Source of the DNA: Eunapius fragilis
Taxonomy: Eukaryota; Porifera; Demospongiae; Spongillida; Spongillidae
Length of the DNA: 64,000 bases
Assembly: GCA_963681505.1 (NCBI GenBank)
Contig: OY811990.1
Coordinates: 1,423,350-1,487,349, forward strand
Direction of reading: 5' to 3'
Both the position numbers and the translations under genes were made by a program. This document shows, one piece after another, positions 43,266 through 55,162 of this stretch. The notes under the pieces were generated by a model. It was not told where the DNA came from. It saw nothing but the letters and a program-made list of their open reading frames with translations, and searched no databases. Numbering within the stretch: the first letter of the stretch is position 1; each line of letters opens with the position of its first letter.

Positions 43266-43932
43266 GAGAGTTACGTTAGTAACTCTCATATAGGATTTGA
43301 CCCCGATTATGAATGTCATTAAAAAAACGCGACCCGCTTCTAACAAGACTCCCGACGAGCGGATGGCTTACCTTGTTGTCGTCGTCGTACAAGAAGGCAA
43401 CAACAAGCAGTTTCGTGTTTGTTTGATGTCACAAAACCGCGGGGTTGTAGAGAACAAAACAATTTTTGAAACTCGTACCCAGTCCCACGTATTTCTCGTT
43501 CTTCTTCTTCTTCTTCTTGTTCTTGTTCTTGACCACGCATAACTCGGGATAGGAACACTTTTAAGAAATGAAAATCACACCAATGGCTTCAGAATTCGTT
43601 GGCATTTTCGCTTCTGTGGTCAAAACGTCTCGAGGCTACATGACATATATCGGTGGTTGTGTTAGCAAATCACGTATAGTTAAGCTTACTGCACTGACAC
43701 GACTCGGATAGGTCATACTTCGCTCTTTATACGAAGTACTAGTAGTATACATCAGATGTAATCGAATGTGTACGGTCTGGGCACTACACATAGTGGTAAT
43801 TAACTGTGGCATGTATCCGGTCTTGCACTACATGTTTTTAATAACGTGCACGTGCGTACTATAATCATTCTTGTGCTTCGATCGTTGTTGGTTTGACGGT
43901 CTTTGTAACTTAGTGAAGTTGTTTTTCTCAGA
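43266..43932 (+). other. Hairpin-plus-conserved-block module B, leader of the intact Helitron
   Basis: Hairpin GAGAGTTAC-GTTA-GTAACTCTC (43266-43287), then ATATAGGA, then ATGAATGTCATTAAAAAAACG. An ORF of about 80 codons (M-N-V-I-K-K-T, then K-Q-F-R-V-C-L-M-S-Q, G-V-V-E-N-K) crosses a (CTT)n tract, followed by CATAACTCGGG and ACCAATGGCTTC. It ends 5' of the Helitron start codon. Confidence 0.7.
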
Positions 43933-44573
43933 ATGCCTTCACGTCAGGAAAAGAAGAAAGCCAAACGACGAGCAAAGTACCTCAAAACTCGAGATGACGT
44001 ATTAGATTCTGCCCGAGCGAGCTACAAAGCAGAGCCTGAAAAGAAACGGGCCTCTCGAAACGCAAGGTATCGAGCAGAGCCTGAAAAGGAACGGGCCTCT
44101 CAACGTGAGAACTATCGAGCAGAGCCTGAAAAGAAACGAGCCTCTCGAAACGCAAGGTATCGAGCAGAGCCTGAAAAGGAACGGGCCTCTGAACGTGTGA
44201 ACTATCGAGCAGAGCCTGAAAAGAAACGGGCCTCTGAACGTGAGAAGTATCGAGCAGAGCCTGAAAAGAAACGGGCCTCTGAACGTGAGAAGTATCGAGC
44301 AGAGCCTGAAAAGAAACGGGCCTCTGAACGTGCGAAGTATCGAGCAGAGCCTGAAAAGAAACGGGCCTCTGAACGTGAGAAGTATCGAGCAGAGCCTGAA
44401 AAGAAACGGGCCTCTGAACGTGAGATGTATCGAGCAGAGCCTGAAAAGAAACGGACCTCTCGATGCGCCAGGTATCGAGCGGGGCCTGAAAAGGAAAGGG
44501 CTGCTAAAAGACAACGATATTGGCAGAGTACCGAACGTGCTTGCTTGGCGAAAAGAGTTAAGGTCACTCAAAG
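43933..44573 (+). CDS. Helitron RepHel-OTU, exon 1 (charged repeat N-terminus)
   Basis: ATG opens M-P-S-R-Q-E-K-K-K-A-K-R-R, followed by about eleven 15-residue repeats near R-E-K-Y-R-A-E-P-E-K-K-R-A-S-E (45-bp units), a diverged last repeat and a donor CAAAG/GTATGT at 44574 in phase 2. The repeats are strongly basic/acidic and predicted helical, and may act in nucleic-acid binding or assembly. The start is supported by the equivalent ATG and flanks in the broken copy at 42613. The intron is 150 bp. Confidence 0.85.
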
Positions 44574-44723
44574 GTATGTCGTACTTGTGCTTGTACCAGT
44601 AGCTACCTACTCTTACTACATTTGTACGTACCTTTAGTGCGTGTGTTTTTAACACATAACTATTGTAATTATGTAATGTATAACTGCTGATAATTTTACT
44701 ATTTATTTTGTTTACCACTGTAG

Positions 44724-47700
44724 CCAGTCCCTGTATGAACCAAACCATACTGTACTAAGGGAGTATAAAGGTGGCCTTGAAAAGGCTATTCTAAGGAATA
44801 GTACATTGTTAGATGAGTTAAATGATGCCTTTTGCAAAACCCACCCATGGTTAGCACAAAAGGTTTGTACTAGATCTGCACATGCAGCTGTTAGTGAGGT
44901 TAGTACAGGTGCGTTGCTTAACAAAGCACTGAACATGCGTAGAAAAATAGCAGGTGAATTTCTACATGATGTTCGGGCTATTAATGCAATAAAATTAGCT
45001 GATAGCGACATTCTAGGTGGGGCAAGGTACCATACTGCTAATTCAGAGCCTTTCTTCTATGACACCTCTTACAACCACACAAGGCAGCTTGGTGCTATAC
45101 CAGTAGACCTGAATGGTAGGTGTGTAGTGGCAGAGGAGGTAGGCGACAGGCATTTTGTCAGTATGCGTCCACTGAAATGGAAATGTACAAAAGAATGTCG
45201 GCTGCTCACTAAACATGAAATAAACATTGTATTGGGGACAAAGGTGCTATTTCAACAATGCACAGAAGATGTTCGAGCTGGCCTTGACAGTCTTGATTCA
45301 GGGTGTGGTTATGTGCATCATGATAGCACTGTGCAATCAGACTTGCGCTTTAGTGAGTGGCGTGGGCACCCCATTTCCTGTGAGTTCCCAACATGCTCCA
45401 GTCCACTGAGGGTAATAAGGGCAGCTGCACCTCATTATCCTGTGCTAAGGGGCTTCCTTTGGAAACTTTATTCTGTCAACAAAAAACACATGGCCATTAA
45501 AGCTATTGATTCAATGCTTTCTAGTGGGAGTGTTGATGAACTAATAGAGTACCTGGGCTTGAAGGATAACTTAACCGAGTTGTTCAGTGAGGAAGGTGCA
45601 GAGCATCCCATAGTCAGTGAAGACCATTCATTGCCTGGTCTTGGTTGCATTGAAAGACACCTGCTTGTTACACATGCTGAACTCATCGCTGAACTGCAGT
45701 CCAAATTCAATGATGATGCAGAGTTTCCCTGTTGTTGCTGTGAGCGTTTATGTCGACGTACAGCTGTGTCTTGTGTTGACTTCAGTAACCTCAGCAAATA
45801 CCAAACAGCTGCATGGTTGACATTGAAAGCTCACATCCTGCAAAATAGTGGTACCCAAAAACTTTACATTTGTAAGTATTGCCTGCCGTATCTTAATAAG
45901 AACACTATGCCTGCACGATGTGTTCTTAATGGGCTTGTCACTGAACCTGTTCCCGATGAGCTAAAGTCACTTGATGCTCTCAGTAAGCAGTTAATTCAGA
46001 GAGCAAAAGCTTTTCAGACAATAGTGAGATTGGGTACATATTCTGGTAAAGTGCCAGCCTATAATGCCCTCCAAGCCTGTAAAGGTACTATGTTCTTTCT
46101 GCCCTTACCACTAAACAAAACATGGGAGACCCTATCGGAGGTCCATGTCAGTGAAACTGACATAGTGACTTTGCCTGACCCAGAGCTGTTCATAATTTTG
46201 AATGGTGTTCCAACTAAAAATAAGGTTGTCTGGCAGACATTAGTAGATGTAAATGCCTTAAAGTTAGCCATACATAAACTAAAGGAAATAAACTGGCTGT
46301 ATAAAAATCTGGATGATCAAGCTTTAGATGATGCAGCAAAGAAGGTGGTAGAGGTGGTTGACAAGGCCTCTAGCAGAATGTTAGAAAAGGCCTCTGTTGA
46401 TGACATAGCTGCATTACAGTCATATACGATTCGATCACTGGATCAACAAGGGTCAGCATTGATGGACGTTGAACAGTACAAGATGCTGAATGTCAAAGAT
46501 GATCCAATCCAAAGCAGACAGAAACATCTCGATGTGATGTGTTTTCCAACACTTTTCCCCACAGGACAGTTTGGTGAATTTCACCCTCGAGATAAGCCTG
46601 TGTCAGCATCAGAGTATGCCAAGTCTAGGCTACTGAACAAAGATTCCAGGTTTCGAAAAGATCCACAATATGTTTTCTTCTTATTGTGGCAGCAGGAAAT
46701 GAGGCAAATTTCTGCAGGCATTTACAATGTTCTGAAGAGTACAAGTAAAGGCAAAATGCCTGTGCATGAATTCCTTGCTAGAGTGTCGAAATCTGATGAA
46801 AATGTTGAGGCAAATCTTTCCACAATATTTCAGTCCGTTCGTGGTACTAAACAGTACTGGTTTCATAAAAGTAGTGAGCTGAAATGCATGCTTAGAGAAT
46901 ATGGGTCACCTTCAGTGTTCCTTACTTTCAGCTGTGCAGAGTACGACTCAGAGCACATTGCTAGGTACCTCAGGAAGGTCAATGACCAACCTGCTAGCTG
47001 TCCCATATCTAAGCTTTGCACCGAAGATGCAGTTTCTGTCTCCAGAAAATTTTCACAAAATTTTCACGATCTTTTTAATACTGTTATATTGAAAGGGTCT
47101 GTGCTTGGAATAGTTGAACACTTCTATTTCAAGAAGGAATATCAGATGCGGGGAGCCCCACATTATCATGTATTATTGTGGATTCAAGGTGCACCCGTGA
47201 TTGGAAAGAGTGACCCAACAGAGGTTCTTGCATGGATCCAAGAACGCATCACCTGCAAAATCCCTGATGCAATTCTGAATCCTGAACTCCATGCATTAGT
47301 CACGAAGTACCAAATGCATAAGTGTACAGACTATTGCAAACGCAGGAGAAAGCTTAAAAGTGCTTTTATTACCACATGCAGATTTGGCTTTCCTCGTGAC
47401 TGTACCGAGAGTGCAGTGCTAAACTCTGTAGAGGAATGCCTTAAGTCGAGGAAAAAGATATACAATCTTCCACGTTCAGCAGATGAGTGTCGAGTCAATG
47501 ACTATAATCCACTGTTGCTTCTTTTGTGGAGGGCCAACATGGATATCCAGTTCACAGCTGAATCTTCATTGACTCTAGCTCACTATGTCACAGGTTATGT
47601 AACCAAGGCTGAGAAAAGTGGCATGCAGGATGTGTGGCAGGAGGTTAATGCTAACAGTAGCATTTATAGCAAGCTGTGGTCGTTTGGGGTAAGGTCCTTG

Positions 47701-50664
47701 CGTTCCAGAGAGTGCGGCCTCTATGAGGCCAGTGACCTACTGCTTGGTGACCATCTCACTGAAAAATCTGTGACTGTCAAATGGGTTGATGTGGCAATGC
47801 CACATAAGCGTAAGCGAAGGCTTAAGAGTCATGCCCAGCTTGTTCAAATAGAAAAGAACAATCCAGGTTCCACTGATATCTTAGAGGGTAATGTGGTGGA
47901 CATATTTTACCCTACTAGGCCTGTAGAGCTGGAAGATGTGTGCCTGTATGACTTCATAAAGTGGTATGCATACCGTGGGACTAATGAAAATGGTTCCAGA
48001 GTATACCAGAAATTACAGAAACCTGTCCTGCCAAACCACAAACTGTTTGACCCCTCAACTGAAAATCAAAGGGAGGACTATTACTACTCTCTCATGCTGC
48101 TATTCATCCCGTTTCGAGACGAGAGTAGTCTAATAGCAGATGGTGAAACAGCTGAGGTAGCTTTTAATCGCCTCATTGGTGATAATGCTGATCTCTCAGA
48201 GCACCATGATAAATTACAGGCAATACTTAAAGCACAGACAGCTGTAAAAAAGATAAATGAGGCAAGGCAAGAGCAAGATGCACCAGCACCTCCTGCCGAG
48301 GAAGATGCCTTCTTCCATGGCGAGGCAAAGTCAGCAATGGAAGATTTGTTCCATCTCAACGAGTGTAAATCAGGGACAGAGACAGTTGAAGAACGTGTTG
48401 CAAAGCTCAATGCAGATCAGCTACGAGTCTTCAACAGTGTCAGTGACCATCTTTCTCACCAAAAGCGTCATGAAAGTGGTGAATGTTCTTGTACTAAAAA
48501 TAGCCCCCTGTGCATGTTCATAAGCGGGGTTGGTGGAACAGGTAAATCTTTCCTAATTCATACCATCAGGGCTATGGTAAATGAATTGTGGAAGGATAAC
48601 AAAGACTCTGTACGGTGTGCACTAGCGGCACCAACTGGGCTGGCAGCATTTAATATAGATGGTGTCACCGTTCACAGGCTATTCCAATTGCCAATAGAAC
48701 ATGATTCTAAAACATCAAGCTATTGGCCACTTCCAAAAGAAACTTTGAAAGTGATGAGAAATGCTTTCAGACATCTTAAGCTAATCATTATTGATGAGGT
48801 CAGCATGCTTAGCAGTCTCTGCTTAGCTTATGTACACCTCAGACTTGAAGAAGTGTTTGGAAGTGACCAATGGTTTGGGGCAATGAATGTCCTGTTCGTT
48901 GGGGACATATTACAGCTCCCTCCAGTGAATGGCTCAATGGTGTTCCAGAATATTTGCAACAAAGTAATTGCCGCAAGGCTAGGCTGCATGACATCAGTGA
49001 ACATCTGGAGAGAAACTGTAGTATATGATGAACTGACCATTAATGAGCGACAAAAACGGGACCCTGAATTTGGTCACTTGTTAAATGAGGTCAGGGTTAA
49101 TTGTATTTCAGATAAAACATTTGCTCAGTTGCGCAAAGCTGTTATTACATGCACAGCTGTTGAAAAGTTCCAAGAACTTTTAGGTCAGGGTATGTCTCCG
49201 GTGTGCCTATTTGCTACAAGAAAGTCATGTGACCAATTTAACATAGACATGCTCTCTAAAGTGAGTTCAGAGGATGTAAAGATACCCTGTATAGATGAAT
49301 TTGATGAGACAGCAGGGACAGTAAAGTGGACCAAGAGGGCAGCATCTGAACTAGAAAAGCTAAATAAAGATTGTAACACAACTGCTGGTTTGGAGGCAGA
49401 ATTAAAACTAGCTGTAGGGGCTAGGGTCATGCTAAGACGCAATCTAGACACTGCTCAGGGGTTAGTGAATGGTGCACTTGGTACTGTAGCTGCAATCACC
49501 AAGGAGTACATTCAGGTCACATTTGATCACACTCCTAATTTGCAGTTTAAGATTGAACGCATTCGTAGCAAATTCCAAATTCTGCGTCGGTTCTATGTGC
49601 AAAGAAAACAATTTCCCTTGATACTGGCATTTGCTGTAACAATACACAAGTGTCAAGGGTTGTCGTTAGATTGTGCTATAGTCGACCTTTCCAGCAGTGT
49701 GTTTGCAACAGGAATGGCATATGTAGCCATCTCTAGGGTTAGAACACTGGCTGGATTACACTTGCTAGCATTTGATCCTAGATCTATCAAGGTCAGTACT
49801 GAATGTGTTCTAGAAGTAAACAGGCTTAGGCATCAGTTCAAACCTGACCTTCCTCCGATCACACTCTCCAATGACGAGTCCAAACCCACCAAACACAAGT
49901 TGAGTGCTTTTCCATTGGAGGGTGAAAGTGGGTCTGTAACACCTCATCTCAAGAGGCCATCCTCTGTTCCACATAGCAAAGGTAGAAAAAAACAAAAGAC
50001 TCTCGGCTTGGGGTCATCCAAAGCCCATTCAATATCTAATCCTGATGTTATAGAAATTACTGAAGGTGATGTAACAGTTCCACATGCTGAACCTCAGAGT
50101 GCCAGGCCAAGTTACAGGTATTATCAGACTGATGAACAGTGGCAACGGGAAAAATGCAGAGAACTTAACCTTGTATATACCCGTGCATGTCAGTTTGTTG
50201 AGCCTGGTGGTCCAAATGTTGTCTTGAAACGTCCTAACCTCAGAACCTTGGTGAAGGCAATAGGTGATGGGAACTGCCTCTTCAGATGTTTTTCATACAT
50301 CCTAACTGGCTCACAAGACCAACATTTTGCGGTACGAATGGCAATTGTTGCACACATGCTAAACATAGCACCTTTACTAGAATCATGTCACAATGTTAAT
50401 GTAGATGGTAATGTACAACACTACATTATTGCCTCAGACATGGATACAGTTGGTTGGGGTACTGAAACAGAAATGTATGCATTTGCTCACTTGATGAAAT
50501 GCAACATTTATTCCTATAACCCTACTTCTATGCATTGGATGACAATTTTCCCAATAGTTCTTGACAGTGCTTTAATTGATGATGTGCAACAAAAGTCATT
50601 GTATATCGTATGGACTAATAATGACCATTTTGATGTAATTACATCTCAATGCAGTGATGATTAG
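44724..50664 (+). CDS. Helitron RepHel-OTU, exon 2
   Basis: Acceptor TTACCACTGTAG restores the frame in phase 2, reading S-L-Y-E-P-N-H and on for 1980 codons without interruption. The whole protein is about 2193 aa. In order: a DUF6570/Helitron_like_N region; HUH motif in M-R-G-A-P-H-Y-H-V-L-L-W (residue about 1022); catalytic-tyrosine segment H-Y-V-T-G-Y-V-T-K (about 1167); Pif1-like helicase with G-V-G-G-T-G-K-S (about 1481), I-I-I-D-E-V-S-M-L (about 1568), G-D-I-L-Q-L-P-P-V and A-I-S-R-V-R; and a C-terminal OTU cysteine protease with G-D-G-N-C-L-F-R-C (about 2060) and His in N-N-D-H-F-D-V. Rep nicks and joins, the helicase unwinds, and the OTU role in Helitrons is unsettled. Confidence 0.93.
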
Positions 50665-50804
50665 TTTCACTGGATTTGGAGTGCCACAGGTATGATGGGT
50701 TAGCTAGATACCCAATCATAGGCTGGTTTGGTCAAATGATCACAACACATTGATGTGTGCCATCATGATGTCTTTGTCCACAACATGGGCCAGTACTTCT
50801 TGTG

Positions 50805-51182
50805 ATCAAACTATGTGGTCATAAAACAGGGCAAATAGCTGGCTGTGTGCTGGCAAAGGCTGTTATTCAACATGCAGCTAATCAATGACCCTGCATGGAT
50901 CACATATTCTGTGGTCATAAGACAGGGCAAATAGCTGGCTATATGCTGGCAAAGGCTGTTATTCAACATGCAGCTAATCAATGACCCTGCATGGATCACA
51001 TATTCTGTGGTCATAAGACAGGGCAAATAGCTGGCTGTGTGCTGGCAAAGGCTGTTATTCAACATGCAGCTAATCAATGACCCTGCATGGATCACATATT
51101 CTGTGGTCATAAGACAGGGCAAATAGCTGGCTGTGTGCTGGCAAAGGCTGTTATTCAACATGCAGCTAATCAATGACCCTGT
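50805..51182. repeat. 96-bp tandem repeat, four copies
   Basis: Units begin near CACATATTCTGTGGTCATAA at 50901, 50997 and 51093, with a diverged first copy at about 50805. Units are almost identical. Because 96 is a multiple of 3, a 32-residue repeat appears as an ORF on the minus strand, which I regard as spurious. Confidence 0.95.
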
Positions 51183-52689
51183 ACCACTGGTGATGTACTT
51201 GAAGGCACTGTGTTCTATGTTTTAAACACAAGACTCATGTCTACTCAGAATACTATGACTGGTGTGGGCGGGTGTGGTGGGTATACACAAAATGCAATAC
51301 CACATAGAATTTCAGGTGACCAATGTACTAACATGTCCAGCACACATGTGGTCAGCTAATCAAATGCCCTATTCTGTTTGCTGAGTGTATACACCAGTCA
51401 TTGGAATGGCTCATTTGTCAATTAATATGGTACATAATCAAGCTGTAAAAAAGGTAATGGTGGTACTATACATTTTAACATTTGTTCTGAGCCTTTACTA
51501 ACACCAGGTTACAGAGTACAAAGCAGCTTTATGGTACAGCAATGGGTCATACAGCTGCCATCCTTCTCAGCAATCAGCTCCCATGGGAGAGTCAGTGAGT
51601 CAGGGCAGCCTTATTCATCCATCTTGCACATTCTGTCTGTCTGGTTTCTATGTCTGTTCTAATGAGATTTGATATGTTGTGGCATATAGGTGGTACAGCA
51701 AGGTGTAGGTCAATTTAGGAGGATCAAGGAGGTAAGGGTCATGCCATGCTGTAGCATGCCAGAATTCATGATTCTTTTGAAGTTCTGTGCTAGGCCCTTC
51801 CCACTATTGTGGTCTACTGGTTGTTGATATAGCTTCTATGTCTTGCACATTAAGTGTAAACACGTTGGATGCAAGGTAAATTTTTTAAATGTACTGTGTA
51901 CAGGTGTCTGTTGCCATTTTTGAAAATGGTGCATTTGTGTCTGTGTCTCTAACAACACCAGGTTACAGAGTTCTTCATTTGAAAAGCAGCTATGTGGAAC
52001 ATCAGGAAGATATAGCAGCTGGTCGTACAGCTGGCAGTCTGTCTCACTGCAAATGAGTAATCACTGTAAAAAAGGTAATGGTGGTGTACAAGTGACATTT
52101 TCTGAGCCTCTACCAACTCCAGGTTACAGAGTTCTTCTTTTGCAAAACAACTTTATGGAACATTATGTAAGTGTTAATTAACAGGTGGGAAGAAAATGCC
52201 TGTATATGGGTGTGTAGCATGTATTATCAATCAATATTCATTGCTTCTTTGAACATCTAAACTGATGACCATATCTAGATTTGCTGGTGTTGATATGGCT
52301 TCTGTTTACCTGAATGGCCATTGCATACATGTATTGTCAAATGCAAGTGTGCATTTATTTGCTCATATGCGTGTAACTTTACAGTGTCCCTGTAGTCCAT
52401 CAACACGTCATTCTAATACATGCTGTGTGCAGGTGACAGCTCTAACTTCACATAGTATATATAAAGAGGTATGATATAAATATGAGATGATTTACTATTT
52501 GACTGGTGTACTCTACATATAGGAGGATGAGAGTAGTGTTGGCTACAAAAGTGAATGATGCTAGTCCTGAAAATTTGAAGAGGTTTAGGTTGGCATTGCC
52601 ATGTAATGATGGCACGTGCTGCGGTGATTGTTCAGTGGGTGGAGTACGTGTCCAGAGATGGTAATGGTGCATCACACTTATCAGGGACC
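51183..52689. other. Helitron 3' flank with three degenerate repeats
   Basis: A 60-bp motif (CACCAGGTTACAGAGT-C-TT then AAAGCAGCT-TATGG-ACA) occurs at about 51505, 51958 and 52120. AAAAAGGTAATGGTGGT precedes the first and third. No supported gene. The spacing and shared edges suggest duplicated non-autonomous or exon-derived segments. Confidence 0.5.
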
Positions 52690-54460
52690 AGACTTGGCGA
52701 TGGTTGTGTACAATTTATGTGTGTGGAATTAGTCAGTGATGGTGCATCACACTTCGGTGTCAGGGGCCAGACTTGGTGATGTTTGTGTACAATTTAGGTG
52801 TGTGGAGTTAGTGATGGTGCATCGTACTTCAGTGTCAGGGACCAGACTTGGTGATGGTTGTGTACAATTTAGGTGTGTGGAGTTAGTGATGGTGCATCGT
52901 ACTTCAGTGTCAGGGGCCAGACTTGGTGATGTTTGTGTACAATTTAGGTGTGTGGAATTAGTGATGGTGCATCGTACTTCAGTGTCAGGGACCAGACTTG
53001 GTGACCATTGTGTACAATTTAGGTGTGTGGAGTCAGTGATGGTGTCAGGGGCCAGACTTGGTGATGGTTGTGTAAAAATTTAGGTGTGTGGAGTTAGTGA
53101 TGGTGCACCGTACTTCAGTGTCAGGGACCAGACTTGGTGACCATTGTGTACAATTTAGGTATGTGGAGTCAGTGATGGTATCAGGGGCCAGACTTGGTGA
53201 TGGTTGTGTAATAATTTAGGTGTGTGGAGTTAGTGATGGTGCATCGTGCAGGGACCAGACTTGGTGACAATTTAGGTGTGTGGAGTCTGTCAGTGATGGT
53301 GCAACGCACATCAGTGTATGGGACCAGACTGGTGATGGTTGTGTACAATTTAGGTGTGTGGAGTTAGTGATGGTGCATCGTACTTCAGTGTCAGGGACCA
53401 GACTTGGTGATGGTTGTGTAACAATTTAGGTGTGTGGAGTTAGTGATGGTGCATCGTACTTCAGTGTCAGGGACCAGACTTGGTGACCATTGTGTACAAT
53501 TTAGGTATGTGGAGTCAGTGATGGTGTCAGGGGCCAGACTTGGTGATGGTGCATCGTACTTCAGTGTCAGGGACCAGACTTGGTGACCATTGTGTACGAT
53601 TTAGGTGTGTGGAGTCAGTGATGGCGTCAGGGGCCAGACTTGGTGATGGTTGTGTACAATTTAGGTATGTGGAGTCAGTGATGGTGTCAGGGGCCAGACT
53701 TGGTGATGGTTGTGTACAATTTAGGTGTGTGGAGTCAGTGATGGTGCATCGTACTTCAGTGTCAGGGACCAGACTTGGTGACAATTTAGGTGTGTGGAGT
53801 CAGTGATGGTGTCAGGGGCCAGACTTGGTGATGGTTGTGTACAATTTAGGTGTGTGGAGTTAGTGATGGTGCATCGTACTTCAGTGTCAGGGACCAGACT
53901 TGGTGACAATTTAGGTGTGTGGAGTCTGTCAGTGATGGTGCAACGCACATCAGTGTATGGGACCAGACTGGTGATGGTTGTGTACAATTTAGGTGTGTGG
54001 AGTTAGTGATGGTGCATCGTACTTCAGTGTCAGGGACCAGACTTGGTGACAATTTAGGTGTGTGGAGTCTGTCAGTGATGGTGCAACGCACATCAGTGTA
54101 TGGGACCAGACTGGTGATGGTTGTGTACAATTTAGGTGTTTGGAGTTAGTGATGGTGCATCGTACTTCAGTGTCAGGGACCAGACTTGGTGACCATTGTG
54201 TACAATTTAGGTGTGTGGAGTCAGTGATGGTGTCAGGGGCCAGACTTGGTGATGGTTGTGTACAATTTAGGTGTGTGGAGTTAGTGATGGTGCATCGTGC
54301 AGGGACCAGACTTGGTGACAATTTAGGTGTGTGGAGTCTTTCAGTGATGGTGCATCGCACATCAGTGTATGGGACCGGACTTGGTGATGGTTGTGTACAA
54401 TTTAGGTGTGGAGTTATTGTAGTGATTGTGTACTGCACTTGTCAGAGATCGGATTGGTGA
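52690..54460. repeat. About 75-bp VNTR, roughly two dozen units
   Basis: The unit consists of modules GTGATGGTGCATCGTACTTC, AGTGTCAGGGACCAGACTTG, GTGATGGTTGTGTACAATTT and AGGTGTGTGGAGT. Individual units drop or swap modules (TGACCATTG for TGATGGTTG, loss of the CATCGTACTTC block, an ATGGGACCAGACTGG variant), so lengths vary from about 45 to 75 bp. ORFs over it are artefacts. Confidence 0.95.
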
Positions 54461-54870
54461 TGAGTGAGTGATATCTGTCAGATGTGGAGGTTATTCAATC
54501 AAAGCTTCTGCCAGAGTCTTGTAATTACATGGTGATTCAGTGCCATGGGTGGTGTTGGAGTGCTTGCATTTACCTGCAGTGTCGATTGGAGTTCTGACAT
54601 GACTGCTGGTGACTCAAAAATGGTGATTTGAGACTCAGAACAGACTGCTGCACTTGTGTAAATAACTGTTGCTGTGTTGTGTTTTAGTCATGGTGTGCAT
54701 CATATGACACTGCTTTCAATGATTTGTCATTGGGTGTGGCAGTAACGTTGTAATTATTCATCCATAATGACGCAATAATAGTACGTAAACATCAAAAGCA
54801 TGTCACCGAAACTGCGAACCTTCCTGGGATGACAACAGCATCGTCTATGAACATTATAGCACCCATTTTC
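54461..54870. other. No gene recognised
   Basis: Unique sequence between two repeat arrays. Confidence 0.4.
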
Positions 54871-55085
54871 CACTTCAAAGAAGGTTAGGTCCAGCCTTCC
54901 TAGCGAACTAGATTATTCGACACAAGCAATTAATACACTTCAAAGAAGGTTAAGTCCAGCCTTCCTAGCGAACTAGATTATTCGACACAAGCAATTCATA
55001 CACTTCAAAGAAGGTTAAGTCCAGCCTTCCTAGCGAACAAGATTTTCGACACAAGCAATTTATTCACTTCAAAGGCATCAAGTCC
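54871..55085. repeat. 65-bp tandem repeat upstream of a TATA box
   Basis: Three near-perfect units starting CACTTCAAAGAAGGTTA at 54871, 54936 and 55001, and a partial fourth at 55065. The array ends about 27 bp before the TATA box at 55112, so it could be a repeated promoter element. Confidence 0.92.
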
Positions 55086-55111
55086 AGCCTCTTCACCAAC
55101 TTCGTGAGGCC

Positions 55112-55119
55112 TATAAAAG
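55112..55119 (+). promoter_or_regulatory. TATA box of the GRG-repeat ORF
   Basis: TATAAAAG at 44-51 bp before the ATG at 55163, placing transcription start near 55143. The upstream in-frame ATG at 55133 would then be outside the transcript. Confidence 0.5.
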
Positions 55120-55162
55120 CATTTCTAAAACTATGCTCACATCACTTTGCAAAGTACATGTA

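Larger units (their letters stand above)
43266..50664 (+). mobile_element. Helitron with OTU domain, apparently intact gene
   Basis: Rolling-circle transposon identified by its RepHel protein. The exact 5' (TC) and 3' (hairpin plus CTRR) termini were not found, so the limits given are those of the leader module and the stop codon. The 3' part may extend into the VNTR region. An uninterrupted frame of almost 6 kb implies recent activity. Confidence 0.8.

Noticed and set aside
44002-44748. 248-codon antisense ORF over Helitron exon 1
   Set aside because: Mirror of the 45-bp coding repeat; the sense strand has the start, donor and homology.
50811-51173. 120-codon minus ORF with a 32-residue repeat
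   Set aside because: Follows from a 96-bp tandem repeat being a multiple of three; no supporting signal.
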